A DNA stretch of 64,000 nt from an uncultured Prevotellaceae bacterium (GCA_946415365.1 CAMKSE010000006.1:124001-188000), one strand, 5' to 3'. Positions 43,433 through 52,896 are shown, counted from the first letter of the stretch. Made by a program: numbers and translations. The notes: generated by a model not told the origin, from the letters alone.

Positions 43433-43822
43433 TTATTTGTTGTTATTATCATTTTGAACAGGTGGCATACAGTGAGCGTTCTTGATGGCCTTATCCAGAC
43501 GCTGATGACGTTTTTTCATCACTTCCTCCTGTCGCTCAGTAGCACTTGCAGGTGTCTGCTCGGAACAGTACACGCTGGCCAGCCTGTAGAGATTGAGGGC
43601 AAAGCAAGACAGGACTACGCCAAAGACGATGGCAAGGAAAAGCTTGCGATGGGCATTGGCAAAGGACTGTACGCTGATGGCGATCTTATCAATCTTTGCA
43701 GCTTTGGCAAACTTCATACCGGCATTGACCTCTTTCTCATAGCGGTCTTTATACTTCGGATCATCCTTGTCTGGCATCTTCTCTCCGAGAATGAATTTCT
43801 TGAATGAACTCATGGCTTTCAA
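43433..43822 (-). CDS. Small single-span conjugation protein (TraL-like position)
   Basis: The 129-aa protein has one membrane helix near residue 65 (LFLAIVFGVVLSCFALNL) and a charged C-terminus. It lies between traK and traM, where CTnDOT elements encode TraL, and overlaps neither. Name by position only; the sequence alone does not decide. Confidence 0.6.
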   Translation of the reverse strand: MKAMSSFKKFILGEKMPDKDDPKYKDRYEKEVNAGMKFAKAAKIDKIAISVQSFANAHRKLFLAIVFGVVLSCFALNLYRLASVYCSEQTPASATERQEEVMKKRHQRLDKAIKNAHCMPPVQNDNNNK

Positions 43823-43825
43823 GGA

Positions 43826-44440
43826 TTAATAGGCGTTCTTGTTCTTTTGCTCGATATCCTTATTGAGAAGCGTTCTCCAGTTGGTGATTAGCAATCCATG
43901 AGGATTGTTGTCTGTCCTGGGAACACGTTTCAGATGACCTGCTGTGACAAGCTCACGACTCAGGATGCTCGTCCTACGCTCGATTCTCTGCCTGCCGTAA
44001 TAGGTGAACTCCATCTTCTCTTTATCGAACTTGATGCTGTCACAGAAGATGCTGAAAACGGCACTCGTTCCCATGATATTGGAATAGAAGCCTTTCTCCT
44101 TCAAAGTGTTGTACTGGGCAAGACCAGTCTCATCGATGAGATACATGGCCTTCTCCATTGTGTATTTGATATATTTGTCGTCTGGAGCCAATGTGAAGAA
44201 GAAATGATGGAACATTTCTATATGGCTCTTGGCTTCCACATCGAGGGTTTCCTCCATCGTACTGCGCTGTACTAGGATAGGCACATTACCGTCGAGGACG
44301 TAAACCTTTTGCTGTGCATCTGTAACCATGACACGGGCTGTCCAGATGCTGGAGATACTGATAATGATGCAGCCTACAAGGAACAGGCTACAGATAATCA
44401 TCACCAGCTTGATCTTATTTTCGAGATTCTTTATTACCAT
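43826..44440 (-). CDS. traK: TraK, VirB8-like conjugation protein
   Basis: The 204-aa protein has an N-terminal membrane helix (LVMIICSLFLVGCIIISIS) followed by a periplasmic domain with VMVTDAQQKVYVLDGNVPI, EMFHHFFFTLAPDDKYIKY and YYGRQRIERRTSILSRELVT. These stretches are typical of TraK in Bacteroides conjugative transposons. It nucleates assembly of the secretion channel at the inner membrane. It is 3 bp upstream of the TraL-like gene. Confidence 0.88.
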   Translation of the reverse strand: MVIKNLENKIKLVMIICSLFLVGCIIISISSIWTARVMVTDAQQKVYVLDGNVPILVQRSTMEETLDVEAKSHIEMFHHFFFTLAPDDKYIKYTMEKAMYLIDETGLAQYNTLKEKGFYSNIMGTSAVFSIFCDSIKFDKEKMEFTYYGRQRIERRTSILSRELVTAGHLKRVPRTDNNPHGLLITNWRTLLNKDIEQKNKNAY

Positions 44441-44457
44441 ATTACTTTATTACCGTA

Positions 44458-44883
44458 TTACTTATAATAATGTAGCCATTTGAGAAAGGCTGGATATTCT
44501 TCTTTAATCATTTTAAGAACAAGTCTGTCCACGTATTGAACCAGCTTTTCAGACTCTTCCTTAAAACGATACTTGAACAACGGTTCATCCAACTTCAGAT
44601 AATACCAAATACCCCAGATATGTTTTTTACGCTCTTCCTTATTGTCCTCCAACAGGATAAGGTTCAGGTAGAAAAACATGAAAGGGATTAGGACGTTGAT
44701 GAATCGGTCATTCTCCTCCATGTTTTCTTCAATGTAATCCCATGTTTCTTTGAAAGATGGAATCATGTCGGCTCCATCCCTGGCCATGTCTCTGAACATG
44801 GACTCCTTGTAGTCAGCAACAAATTGCTTAAATGACACTGACTGATAATCTGTACGCAGATTCTTTTTTGCTTTTTTCTTCAT
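44458..44883 (-). CDS. Hypothetical protein within the tra operon, 141 aa
   Basis: This is a basic, Phe/Tyr-rich helical protein (FADYKESMFRDMARDGADM rewritten in context as AVADYKESMFRDMARDGAD; core MIPSFKETWDYIEENME). It has no signal peptide, though LIPFMFFYLNLILL could be a short hydrophobic helix. It lies between the TraJ-like and traK genes. I do not recognise it from the usual tra set. Confidence 0.55.
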   Translation of the reverse strand: MKKKAKKNLRTDYQSVSFKQFVADYKESMFRDMARDGADMIPSFKETWDYIEENMEENDRFINVLIPFMFFYLNLILLEDNKEERKKHIWGIWYYLKLDEPLFKYRFKEESEKLVQYVDRLVLKMIKEEYPAFLKWLHYYK

Positions 44884-44899
44884 AATTTATATGTTTTGT

Positions 44900-46030
44900 T
44901 TATAATACTTTCGATACCATTCCCTGAGTTGACATCTTGGCCTGTTGAGCCACACCTTCACCGAAGTTTCGGGTAGAGAAGGCTGTGTCACCTTCAGGAA
45001 TCATCCATGCAGCAAGGTCTGGAACTAAGTTCAGACATTTCAATGCTACAATACTTGCAGCCATCAGATAACCTGCCGAGAAGAAGGAGTTCTGCAGGTA
45101 TGCCGCCATAGTCTGTTCGCTCTGTGTGATTGCTGACAGGTTATCGGCCTGAATGCAAAGTACAATGTCAAAGAGCAATAGGACATAAAAGCCCACGAAG
45201 TAGAGCATGGCTCCGTAGAAATGGACGGTCAGATAGCGGATAAGCCATTTCGCCCATGCTCCTTCCCACTTAGGTAATAGGCTGAATGCCCATTGTATAG
45301 GCCCGAAGATGGTAAGCATACCCAGTAGGATCTGCTGACAGTAGATGGTTGCCCACCAGCCAATACGGAAAACGATCAATGCGATGAGCATCACTATTTT
45401 ATCTATACCTACAACGGCTCCTGCTGTCAATGACGTAAACCAGAGCTTGGAAGCGTCCTTTTCCATGTTGGTGACTTCATCCACACCAGCCTGTTCCATC
45501 GTGGACTCAATAAGATTGGGGTCAGAAGTGCCAGTACGTGCCACATCTGCCTGAGCCTGTAGAGCCGTGTACATCGTATCTCGCACATAAATCAGCTCCT
45601 GGATCTCTTCAAACTTGTCTTCAATCTGGGTGGCTTCTGCCTCATACAGGTCATGGGTGTAGGAACCGATACTATTGGGAATATAGGATAGATAGTCTAG
45701 GAAGCACCATGAACTGCCACTGTTAGTCATCCCCGTGTCTGCCGGTGGGTACCACCAGCATAGTATGATACTTACGACAAGGGGTTTGAAGAGTTTCATC
45801 ACGTCCAGCGGCTCATGCTTGACCATCATCTTATAGGCCATGCTTGCGGCTACCACAATAGAGAAAAGTGCCGCGAGAGCCATACACATCTGGAGAATCC
45901 ACCAAAACGGGCCTTGTGACCCCGTGAAGGTGGCATCACAAAGGAACTCATTAGTCTGGAAAATCACATCATCAATCTCCTCTTCAAGGATATTGATGCC
46001 AAAATCTGAGAGAATACTACTGTCTGCCAT
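44900..46030 (-). CDS. TraJ-like polytopic inner membrane conjugation protein
   Basis: The 376-aa protein has several membrane segments, including WILQMCMALAALFSIVVAAS, LKPLVVSIILCWWYP, IVMLIALIVFRIGWWATI and FYGAMLYFVGFYVLLLFDIV. A short soluble tail rich in Ser and Gln ends it. Polytopic proteins of this size and place correspond to TraJ of CTnDOT and VirB6/TrbL elsewhere, forming the inner membrane part of the channel. It starts 3 bp after the preceding gene. Confidence 0.75.
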   Translation of the reverse strand: MADSSILSDFGINILEEEIDDVIFQTNEFLCDATFTGSQGPFWWILQMCMALAALFSIVVAASMAYKMMVKHEPLDVMKLFKPLVVSIILCWWYPPADTGMTNSGSSWCFLDYLSYIPNSIGSYTHDLYEAEATQIEDKFEEIQELIYVRDTMYTALQAQADVARTGTSDPNLIESTMEQAGVDEVTNMEKDASKLWFTSLTAGAVVGIDKIVMLIALIVFRIGWWATIYCQQILLGMLTIFGPIQWAFSLLPKWEGAWAKWLIRYLTVHFYGAMLYFVGFYVLLLFDIVLCIQADNLSAITQSEQTMAAYLQNSFFSAGYLMAASIVALKCLNLVPDLAAWMIPEGDTAFSTRNFGEGVAQQAKMSTQGMVSKVL

Positions 46031-46033
46031 ATA

Positions 46034-46825
46034 CTACTCATGTGTTACGATGGGAGTGCCATCACCACCGGTAGCACCTCCGTTATTATTTGTGTTTCTT
46101 GCAGTACTCAGTCCTGCATCCCTCCATCTGTTATGCGCTGCCGTGGCAAATTCGCCCCTTCTGTCAGTGCGGACAGCCGTTGCAGATAGAAGTTCCGAAG
46201 TTCTCTTTTGATTGTTTAGCTGAACAAGATAGTTGACCAGCGTTTCATTCTGCTTACAGATGTCTGCATAGATCTGGAGATACTGCTTCTTTCGCTGTGC
46301 ATTGGGCATGTATGCCTCCTGAGTGGCACGGATGGCGCATTGGAACATGTTGTAATAGCTCTCCCAACGCTCTTTATCAGAGAAATTACCTCCTGCACCA
46401 ACAATCCTGTTGATATTATTCTGGTAGTCCTGAAGCTTGTTGGTAACCTTTGAACCTTCAGCAACCCATGCCAAGTCAAGAGCACCGCCGCTTCGGTCTG
46501 CAACATTCAGGGCTTCTACCTTTGCCCTTTTGGTCAATGCGCTGTCAACATCCTCGGCATCACCAATCTGCTGGTATGCAGCAACGCCTGCCAGTGTTCG
46601 GTATGACAGCTTGTTTTTCGATGCAGCACTCTGTTGATAACTGTTATGAAACAGGTCATAGTACCATGATGGAGTCAGGCCACCTGCTCCAATCTCCATA
46701 ACGGTAATTTGGTTCATCTTGGCTTCATCGTGGTTGTATGACACACTCACCTGTGCCTGTAGGGTACAGGGGATTAAGCCACACGCGGCAAGGATGAACA
46801 TCCTAATTTGTTTTCTTCGAGTCAT
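46034..46825 (-). CDS. Exported conjugation protein, 263 aa
   Basis: A signal peptide ends at TLQAQ near residue 25. The mature protein is helical with a repeat of Gln-rich and Tyr-rich segments (SYRTLAGVAAYQQIGDAED, WESYYNMFQCAIRATQEAY). The C-terminus is a disordered Asn/Gly tail. By position it could correspond to TraI-like periplasmic proteins, but I cannot assign a family confidently. It is 18 bp after the preceding gene in the same orientation. Confidence 0.6.
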   Translation of the reverse strand: MTRRKQIRMFILAACGLIPCTLQAQVSVSYNHDEAKMNQITVMEIGAGGLTPSWYYDLFHNSYQQSAASKNKLSYRTLAGVAAYQQIGDAEDVDSALTKRAKVEALNVADRSGGALDLAWVAEGSKVTNKLQDYQNNINRIVGAGGNFSDKERWESYYNMFQCAIRATQEAYMPNAQRKKQYLQIYADICKQNETLVNYLVQLNNQKRTSELLSATAVRTDRRGEFATAAHNRWRDAGLSTARNTNNNGGATGGDGTPIVTHE

Positions 46826-46843
46826 ATCTATTCGTTTTTACTG

Positions 46844-47581
46844 TTAATATCCAAGTGCTCCAGCTACCCTCCATCTTCCAAAGGCATCATTGACAATCTC
46901 CTGTTTGGTCTTGGCACGATATACCTGTCTCTTCCAATAGCCGATACGTACCTGTATGTACCGCCAAGTGTCGAAATATGCCTTGTTTAAGTGGGTACGG
47001 ATATTGTCTAATGAGGTATTGATGCTGTTGAGAACAAACAGAAGATCTGATGTGGAACAGGCAGCAGCTCCTGTAGCATAGAGAATCAAATCACTGACAG
47101 AGCGATAAAGATTCTCTCCTTCAGAGGCTATTTTCTCAATGGCTTTCCGATTGATGCTTATCAGTAGCGTATCAGTACTTACGATATTACCCCGTGAGAG
47201 GCATTTCTCATTGAAGTCTTCCAGCATCTTCTTATAATCCTGAATCCTGTCAGATACGGTCTCATAGGTGGAATAGACATTCAGGCTGGTACGCAAGCCC
47301 TGATAGAGAATGTCAATGATATCAAAGGCTCGTGTATATTTGTCCAGCTCCACGTTCAAGTCCTTATACTCGACATTGGCCGTGCTGCTATAGTCATGCA
47401 ACAGTTTGTTGCTGGCCTCCAAGGTGGAGCGAACCAACAACAGGCTTCGCTGTGTCTTGTGGTCTTCGATATAGGCTTCGACACTTACAAAGTCAAAGCC
47501 GTACTGTGCCTTCATAACGGTAGGGAAAAGCATCAAAATGAATAAGATGCCGTACCTGTATCTATTCTTCATTGTCTTCAT
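46844..47581 (-). CDS. Exported helical conjugation protein, about 245 aa
   Basis: The start is set at 47581 (MKTMKNRYRYGILFILMLF), which gives a signal peptide ending in VMKAQ; a start at 47572 is equally possible. The longer frame from 47707 would overlap the 854-aa gene by 146 bp and is unlikely. The mature protein is alpha-helical (RSTLEASNKLLHDYSSTANV, DYKKMLEDFNEKCLSRG) and ends with WRVAGALGY. It starts inside the last codons of the preceding gene, implying translational coupling. The function is inferred from the operon only. Confidence 0.6.
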   Translation of the reverse strand: MKTMKNRYRYGILFILMLFPTVMKAQYGFDFVSVEAYIEDHKTQRSLLLVRSTLEASNKLLHDYSSTANVEYKDLNVELDKYTRAFDIIDILYQGLRTSLNVYSTYETVSDRIQDYKKMLEDFNEKCLSRGNIVSTDTLLISINRKAIEKIASEGENLYRSVSDLILYATGAAACSTSDLLFVLNSINTSLDNIRTHLNKAYFDTWRYIQVRIGYWKRQVYRAKTKQEIVNDAFGRWRVAGALGY

Positions 47582-50123
47582 CATCGTCATATTTTCCATT
47601 GTAACCAGCGGAATGGGAACTGTTGGCAGCATGTCTGAGCCAACGCCTCCTGCATTGTTCAAGTAATGTGAGCCTACGGCCATCCTCATCATTGATATAT
47701 GGTGCAATCTCTTTGAGCATATCTATGATGGAATGCTTATAGTGCATCATCTTTTCCAAGGAAACCAAGTCTGCATAGATCTTGGTAAGCCGTGAGTCAA
47801 TCTCACGGGCTATCTCCAGTCTGTCACTCGACCAAAGAAGATGGTAGGTGTCTTCCGTGTCATCCTCTTCTGCAGGGACGGACTTGGCATATTCCGTGGA
47901 TATTTGACAGGATGGGTATTCCTGGGCAATCTCTGAAAGTCGGGCATTCACCTCGTCTGCTTTTTCCTGGTCACTCTTGGATGGGTCTAACTCTATGACA
48001 TCAACAACCTGTGTGTCACTATAGCTGGTCGAAAGCGTCCAGCTAATCTGGACAATAGCCCTGTGTATCTTGATACCAAGGAAATACTTGGGTCTTCTCG
48101 CAATAGAGACCTCTGCTTTGAAGGTGACGGTTCCACGGATATTCGGCATGGTGGCTGTCCTTGTAAAGGTATAGCCATTCCATGAGCCGCCATCCTGCCA
48201 TGTCAGATTATAGGCTGTCTTGCAGTCCTGCATAATGGCCGGGATGCGGTAATAGTCATCTGTGACAACGGCTTCACCATCTGCCGCCTCCTGCTGAGCC
48301 TGCTGAATATCCTTCAACTTGTTCTTCCAGCTGGTAAGCTGGGTGTTGAGCTGTGATATTTTATCCTTATTGGCATTGTACTGCCTGCGGTAGGTGACTG
48401 CTTCCTCGATGCTTGACTGAGAAATCAACTTCAGGAGTTCACTGTTCTCTGCTTCAAGAGCATCTATCTGCGACTGGAGCAGTGCAATCTCACTCTCTGC
48501 TTCCTGACACTGGGAATCAAGCTCTGAGGTGTCGATGGAGCTTTCTGTCAAGGTGGTGGCCATGGAACACTCTTTCGTATGTGCCGATGGTGAACCTCCA
48601 CAGCTGTTACATTTATACTGTGTCGAACCTTCACCTAACTTGGCACCGTCATTACAGGTGATGCTGATAGTGACAGTCTCACATCCTTCGAGTTTCTTGG
48701 CATCGGTAGCCTGATAGTAGTTCTTGGCATCATGGCCCAGATAGTATCTGTAGCCTTGGTCATTATCGTTGTACTCTGCAAGACGAGCATTCATCCCGGC
48801 CTTGAAAGTATTAATATCCATTGTGTAAGAGTCAAAGACATCCTCATAGACGACTTCCTGATTGTCCCAGCTCTTGGTGACATAGATTCTGTCAGCATAC
48901 GACTTGGCATATTGTCCGCTACTTGACCTGCTGATGATGTAGGCCTGGGTATAGTAGGAGAAGTTATATGTGAAACCGTCATGAGAATTATTCAGCTGGT
49001 TGACTCTTTCCCTTGACCAACCGGCATAGTTCTCCGAGTTATGGAGAATCGCCTGATATTCGGATGAAGTCGGAGTATAATTAGGGTCAGTGGTGGCAAT
49101 GCGATACCATTGAGAACCATAGATGATGGAGTTGTCATCAGTAGGAGGATTGTAGTCACACAGCACCTCACTGCCGTAATCGCGTCTGTAGATATACCAA
49201 CGCTGAGTATAGTACTGTCCCATTCCTTCACGGGCATAGTCCGTAATCCAGGAGGTGACATTATAGTTTGACAGGTTGAACAGGTTGGCAAGACCTTCCT
49301 GACCTCCGATAAGGCCGAGGATAGTTCCCCCAGCATCATTGTCAAGCTGCTCATAGAGGGTATATATATTGTCTGCAATGGTGATGACAGAACCGATCTT
49401 GCTGTCAATAACGCCGTTGAAGGTGCTGCCTTGCAAAATGGCTCCAGAGACATTGCCAACACCTGCCGAAGCAAGGCTGACTCCCATCTCATATAGATTG
49501 TTAATGTCTTCCTTCAGGTTGTCAACAGTAAGATAGTTACCGATGTTTGACATGTTATCAAGCATTCCCTTCCAGTCCATACCACCCAACTCAGAAAGTT
49601 TCAGAATATCTGCAATATCCTGACTGATTTCCAGAAAGGCAATGTCACTGAAGGTAAGCCGACTGTTGGTGACGATGGACTCGAACTGGTAGCAGAGGGT
49701 CTTGGTTTCCTCACAGACCTTCATCAGGTAGGTTCCCCAGTACAGCGCATTATGGGGACTCTTCAACATCATACCTGCCACAGTCCATATCTTGGGCATG
49801 ATCTTGGCAGAAACCATGTGGTAGATACGACGATAGTAATAGTTTTCCGTGCTGCTCGTCCAGAGTCCAAGGTCTGTCAGAGCCTTACGGTCAAGGTATT
49901 TTGCCGCGAAGATACCTGCAGCCGCCACTTCTGCTGCCTGGTAATGTTCACGGATTTTACTCAGCTGTTCATTATAGTAGGTCTCAGCAACGGTTTCAGT
50001 TGCATAGGCTGATGCCATGGCAGCAGCAGTCTTAACATCGATATTAATGCTATAGTACTGCGCCCTGGCCGTTACTACAGTCAGGGTACAGGCTATCAGC
50101 ACTATGAACTTGAAACCTTTCAT
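47562..50123 (-). CDS. Large exported coiled-coil protein of the conjugation operon, 853 aa
   Basis: The ATG at 50123 is preferred to the GTG at 50126. A signal peptide ends at TVVTARAQ. The N-terminal half is helical with membrane-like segments near residues 45-70 (AAEVAAAGIFAAKYL) and small-residue-rich regions. A cysteine cluster YKCNSCGGSPSAHTKECS near residue 515 could bind zinc or form disulfides. A coiled coil follows (about 530-620: SEIALLQSQIDALEAENSEL), then beta-rich parts. It is much larger than CTnDOT proteins at this position. It may be a mating-pair adhesin or channel protein; no family is recognised. Confidence 0.65.
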   Translation of the reverse strand: MKGFKFIVLIACTLTVVTARAQYYSINIDVKTAAAMASAYATETVAETYYNEQLSKIREHYQAAEVAAAGIFAAKYLDRKALTDLGLWTSSTENYYYRRIYHMVSAKIMPKIWTVAGMMLKSPHNALYWGTYLMKVCEETKTLCYQFESIVTNSRLTFSDIAFLEISQDIADILKLSELGGMDWKGMLDNMSNIGNYLTVDNLKEDINNLYEMGVSLASAGVGNVSGAILQGSTFNGVIDSKIGSVITIADNIYTLYEQLDNDAGGTILGLIGGQEGLANLFNLSNYNVTSWITDYAREGMGQYYTQRWYIYRRDYGSEVLCDYNPPTDDNSIIYGSQWYRIATTDPNYTPTSSEYQAILHNSENYAGWSRERVNQLNNSHDGFTYNFSYYTQAYIISRSSSGQYAKSYADRIYVTKSWDNQEVVYEDVFDSYTMDINTFKAGMNARLAEYNDNDQGYRYYLGHDAKNYYQATDAKKLEGCETVTISITCNDGAKLGEGSTQYKCNSCGGSPSAHTKECSMATTLTESSIDTSELDSQCQEAESEIALLQSQIDALEAENSELLKLISQSSIEEAVTYRRQYNANKDKISQLNTQLTSWKNKLKDIQQAQQEAADGEAVVTDDYYRIPAIMQDCKTAYNLTWQDGGSWNGYTFTRTATMPNIRGTVTFKAEVSIARRPKYFLGIKIHRAIVQISWTLSTSYSDTQVVDVIELDPSKSDQEKADEVNARLSEIAQEYPSCQISTEYAKSVPAEEDDTEDTYHLLWSSDRLEIAREIDSRLTKIYADLVSLEKMMHYKHSIIDMLKEIAPYINDEDGRRLTLLEQCRRRWLRHAANSSHSAGYNGKYDDDEDNEE

Positions 50124-50125
50124 CA

Positions 50126-51478
50126 CTATGCAATGACTGTTTTGTTGGGTTTGAGATTCAACACATGCTCGGCCTGGTTGACCTTCTGGGCAAAGGGCAG
50201 GCTCTTGCTTATTCCAGACCTGTTCCAGTCACGAACATATGCCTCGATGGCATGCTGATGGTCACAGTTCAGCTCCTTCTTATAGAGCTTCAGAGCTTCC
50301 TTCTCAGCACGTTCCGTGGTGTAGGTCATGTAGCATTCACGAGGCTCCTCAACACCAAAGACGGCTCCCACGGCTCCACGACGGATATACACCTCACGGA
50401 AGAAACTGCGTCCTTCCTTGTTTTCAAGCCTGTTGATGGTGAATATCTTCTTGCAGTCAACATCGGTGAGTCCAAGGATGGACTGAATCTCATCGAATCG
50501 CTCACGGAACTTGCTCTGGTCAAGCAGCATCACAACATCAGAGTTGTTGATGATGGCTTCCTTCACAATCGGACTGCCGACAATATCCTGAATCTCCTGT
50601 GTCACCACACCGACACTGGCCCAGAACTTTCTGGCTGTCTTATACAGGTACTTGATATATTCTGCCATCATCGGGGATGCTATGGCCTTCCATGCCTCTT
50701 CGATGACCAGAACCTTACGGTTTTTCTTGATACGCATCTTCTGGATGAATACATCCATAATGATAAGCGTCACAAGAGGGAAAAGGAGCGGGTCATCCTT
50801 GATGGAGTCAATCTCAAAGACGATGAATGTCTCATCGAACAGGGTAGAGTCGAGGTCTTCATTCAGTGTCTTGTCATGATTACCGCCACGGTAGAAGTCC
50901 TTCATCATATAGCGATAGGTGGACACATCAATGCTTGTGATGCTGTTCTCCTGGCAGATGTCTGGAATACGCTGCACACTGAACTCATAGAAAGAGTTGA
51001 AGGACAGTTCCTTCACCTTCAGCTCCTTGCGCTTTCTCTCGATCTCATCAATCATTCCCTCGATACGGGCTTTCTTTGCCTCCACAGTCTCTTCGGTATT
51101 GGCATGACGGTTGCGGTCATCGATAAGGAGACTCTTTCTGAGGTCATCGCGCTGTGGCGGTGTGAAGCCCTTGAAACCATTGAAATACACATCGTAATAC
51201 TCACTGATGACCTGTTCAATAAGGCGTTCCTCGGTCTTGGTGGGATTACCCTGTGTTCCTTTCCAGATGAGCATGACAAGGTTCTTCAGGAATCCAGTCT
51301 TCTCCACATTCAGCTCCTCACGCTTGATACGGAAGGGATTCATGGTGATAGGATGCTCTTCTGTATAGCTGATATACTTACCGCCTACATACTCACATAG
51401 TCCCTCATAAGAGTTACCCGTATCGACCATCACGACATCGGTGTTCTGCTCCCACATCTGACGGACTACGCTGTTCAT
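50126..51478 (-). pseudogene. traG: traG 3' fragment (VirB4-like conjugation ATPase, C-terminal half)
   Basis: These 450 residues begin MNSVVRQMWEQNTDVVMVDT, the sequence that normally directly follows the Walker A motif of TraG. Walker B (VLVIEEAWKAIAS near residue 260) and the C-terminal motifs are present, but Walker A lies 12.16 kb away at 63.6 kb. Insertion of the mobile element at 51476-51484 separated the gene. An ATG at the junction and an AAAGG 7 nt upstream might allow translation of this half, but it could not bind ATP normally. Excision of the element would restore the frame exactly. Confidence 0.9.
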
Positions 51479-51484
51479 GTGGAA
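51476..51484. repeat. Left 9-bp direct repeat (attachment core)
   Basis: CATGTGGAA here matches 63635-63643 exactly, and flanking bases differ on both sides. Read leftward it encodes Phe-His-Met of TraG. Confidence 0.85.
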
Positions 51485-51992
51485 GCCTTTATATATAGCC
51501 TAACATCCTGAGCCACAATACTTTCATAAAAACAACAAAATCTAAACGGTACAAATTTTGAACAAGAGGAAAATAGCCGTTCAAAGCACTCGGCAAAGAG
51601 AAAAAACTATGACAGGGGCAAAAAGCAGATTTAAGATTATTTATGAAAATATTTTGAGTGATTTTGGCTGATTGCTATCCACAGAGCGCATTTTTGATAA
51701 AAAGTACCACTCTCATCATCCATAAAGAGTGAGACGGTCGAGAAAGGAAAAGAGGGGAAATGAGTGCCATGCAGAAGGCTGCAAAAAGGGTCAAAAATGG
51801 GTGTCTTGTACCTTGGTTGTATCTCAGTCGGCATATATGGCTGATAAACAACGCAGGTTAATAATTCGGCGGCAATAGAATAGCGTTTGAAAGACGTATT
51901 CATTGTTTAGTAGTTTTCCTGATAAAATGTTAAATTTAGGGTAGTTAGATTAGTTTTTCTTCCAATTGTTTGGTTTTTTGGAATTGAATGCC
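51485..51992. other. Left terminal region of the inserted element, no supported gene
   Basis: I see no convincing gene; an 88-codon leftward frame (51637-51903) lacks any coding signal. The stretch holds GGTACAAA (from 51557) and GAGGGGAAATGAG (from 51749), both of which recur near the right end and could be arm-type recombinase sites. Confidence 0.5.
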
Positions 51993-52000
51993 TACCTTTG
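51993..52000 (+). promoter_or_regulatory. -7 box for the retropepsin operon
   Basis: TACCTTTG with TTTTTTGG about 19 bp upstream fits the Bacteroidetes -33/-7 pattern. The transcript would start near 52007, just at the attenuator hairpin. Confidence 0.65.
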
Positions 52001-52010
52001 CATTGACAAA

Positions 52011-52057
52011 TCCCGCTCGCTTCCCATAAGAACAGCGTACCCAGCGGGACATTTTTT
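52011..52057 (+). terminator. Promoter-proximal attenuator hairpin
   Basis: TCCCGCT (52011-52017) pairs with AGCGGGA (52043-52049) around a 25-nt loop and is followed by CATTTTTT. It lies between the promoter and the first ATG, so it would stop transcription before the genes unless overridden. Confidence 0.6.
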
Positions 52058-52070
52058 AAATTGTAGGTAT

Positions 52071-52238
52071 ATGAAAGTTATAAAGAACAAGACAATAGAT
52101 TTTGCAACCGCAGTTCAGGCTCCCGTCATTAACGGAAATAGAGCTGCACGGACAGGTTATGTCCGTTTGGTTCGCCTTATCACTGACGAGCCTGTTCCTC
52201 AACAAACTTCATATACGGGAAAAATTGAGTTGAGGTAG
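52071..52238 (+). CDS. Small hypothetical protein, 55 aa
   Basis: The start at 52071 (MKVIKNKTIDFATAV) is preferred to 51966, because the longer frame begins upstream of the promoter. The sequence is basic with TGYVRLVRLITDEPVP, and I do not recognise it. It lies 2 bp before the retropepsin-like gene and is surely co-transcribed with it. Confidence 0.55.
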   Translation: MKVIKNKTIDFATAVQAPVINGNRAARTGYVRLVRLITDEPVPQQTSYTGKIELR

Positions 52239-52240
52239 GA

Positions 52241-52681
52241 ATGGCTGTATATACAAAAGAATACGAATCCCAGCCAGAGGCTATTCTTACAAACGTCATT
52301 ATCTGTCCAGCCGTAGATTTGTCGGCAAACGTGGCTGTTCCTGTTCATTGCCAAGTTGAAAATGTATTGTGGGACACAGGAGCGACCAATACATTGATTT
52401 CACAGGAAGTTGTAAATGCTTTAGGGTTACAACCGAAGAACAAGGCTCTTATTTCGAGTGCAGGATGTGATGTCGAATCCTGGACTTACCTTGTTCATGT
52501 TATCCTTCCAACAGGAACAGCAGAGTTGAATGTTCAGGCTCTGCTTAACGACAATTCAGACTATGATGTGGTGATTGGCATGGATATTATAAATTCATGC
52601 GACTTCTGCTATACAAACAAAGACGGCAAAAGTACATTCTCCTTATGTCATCCAGCAAAGGAGAAAATCATTCTGAAATAA
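52241..52681 (+). CDS. Retropepsin-like aspartic protease, 146 aa
   Basis: The sequence VLWDTGATNTLISQEVVNAL is a clear retroviral-type aspartic protease active site (DTGA). VVIGMDIINSCDF later in the protein matches the second conserved (I/V)(I/L)GxD element. Such proteins work as homodimers with one DTG each. Bacterial members are mostly uncharacterised. There is no signal peptide, so it acts in the cytoplasm. It sits on the mobile element behind an attenuator; possible roles are processing a regulator or a recombination protein. The end is followed by a perfect terminator. Confidence 0.8.
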   Translation: MAVYTKEYESQPEAILTNVIICPAVDLSANVAVPVHCQVENVLWDTGATNTLISQEVVNALGLQPKNKALISSAGCDVESWTYLVHVILPTGTAELNVQALLNDNSDYDVVIGMDIINSCDFCYTNKDGKSTFSLCHPAKEKIILK

Positions 52682-52731
52682 ACCAGCCATAGGCTTTCTT
52701 TCAAGAAAGACATGTGCGACAACAATAATGA

Positions 52732-52767
52732 CAGATGTGACATTCGCATCTGTCTTTTGCTTTTTAC
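52732..52767 (+). terminator. Rho-independent terminator
   Basis: GACAGATG (52732-52739) pairs perfectly with CATCTGTC (52749-52756) and is followed by TTTTGCTTTTT. It ends the retropepsin transcript and separates it from the erm(F) unit. Confidence 0.8.
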
Positions 52768-52896
52768 GCCAATAAGAGGCCATTTCCTTACACAAAATAT
52801 ACGAGATTTGAGCAAGAATTTAGTTAATTATGGTTAAATTTAAGGTTTATACATACTTTTCCATAACAAAATGAGGTTGTATTGAGATTTTCTTTG

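Noticed and set aside
50165..51400. Rightward 411-codon frame opposite the traG fragment.
   Set aside because: It is a mirror of the well-conserved TraG sequence and has no independent features.
51637..51903. Leftward 88-codon frame at the left end of the inserted element.
   Set aside because: No promoter, domain or plausible composition; it lies in the terminal region with probable recombinase sites.
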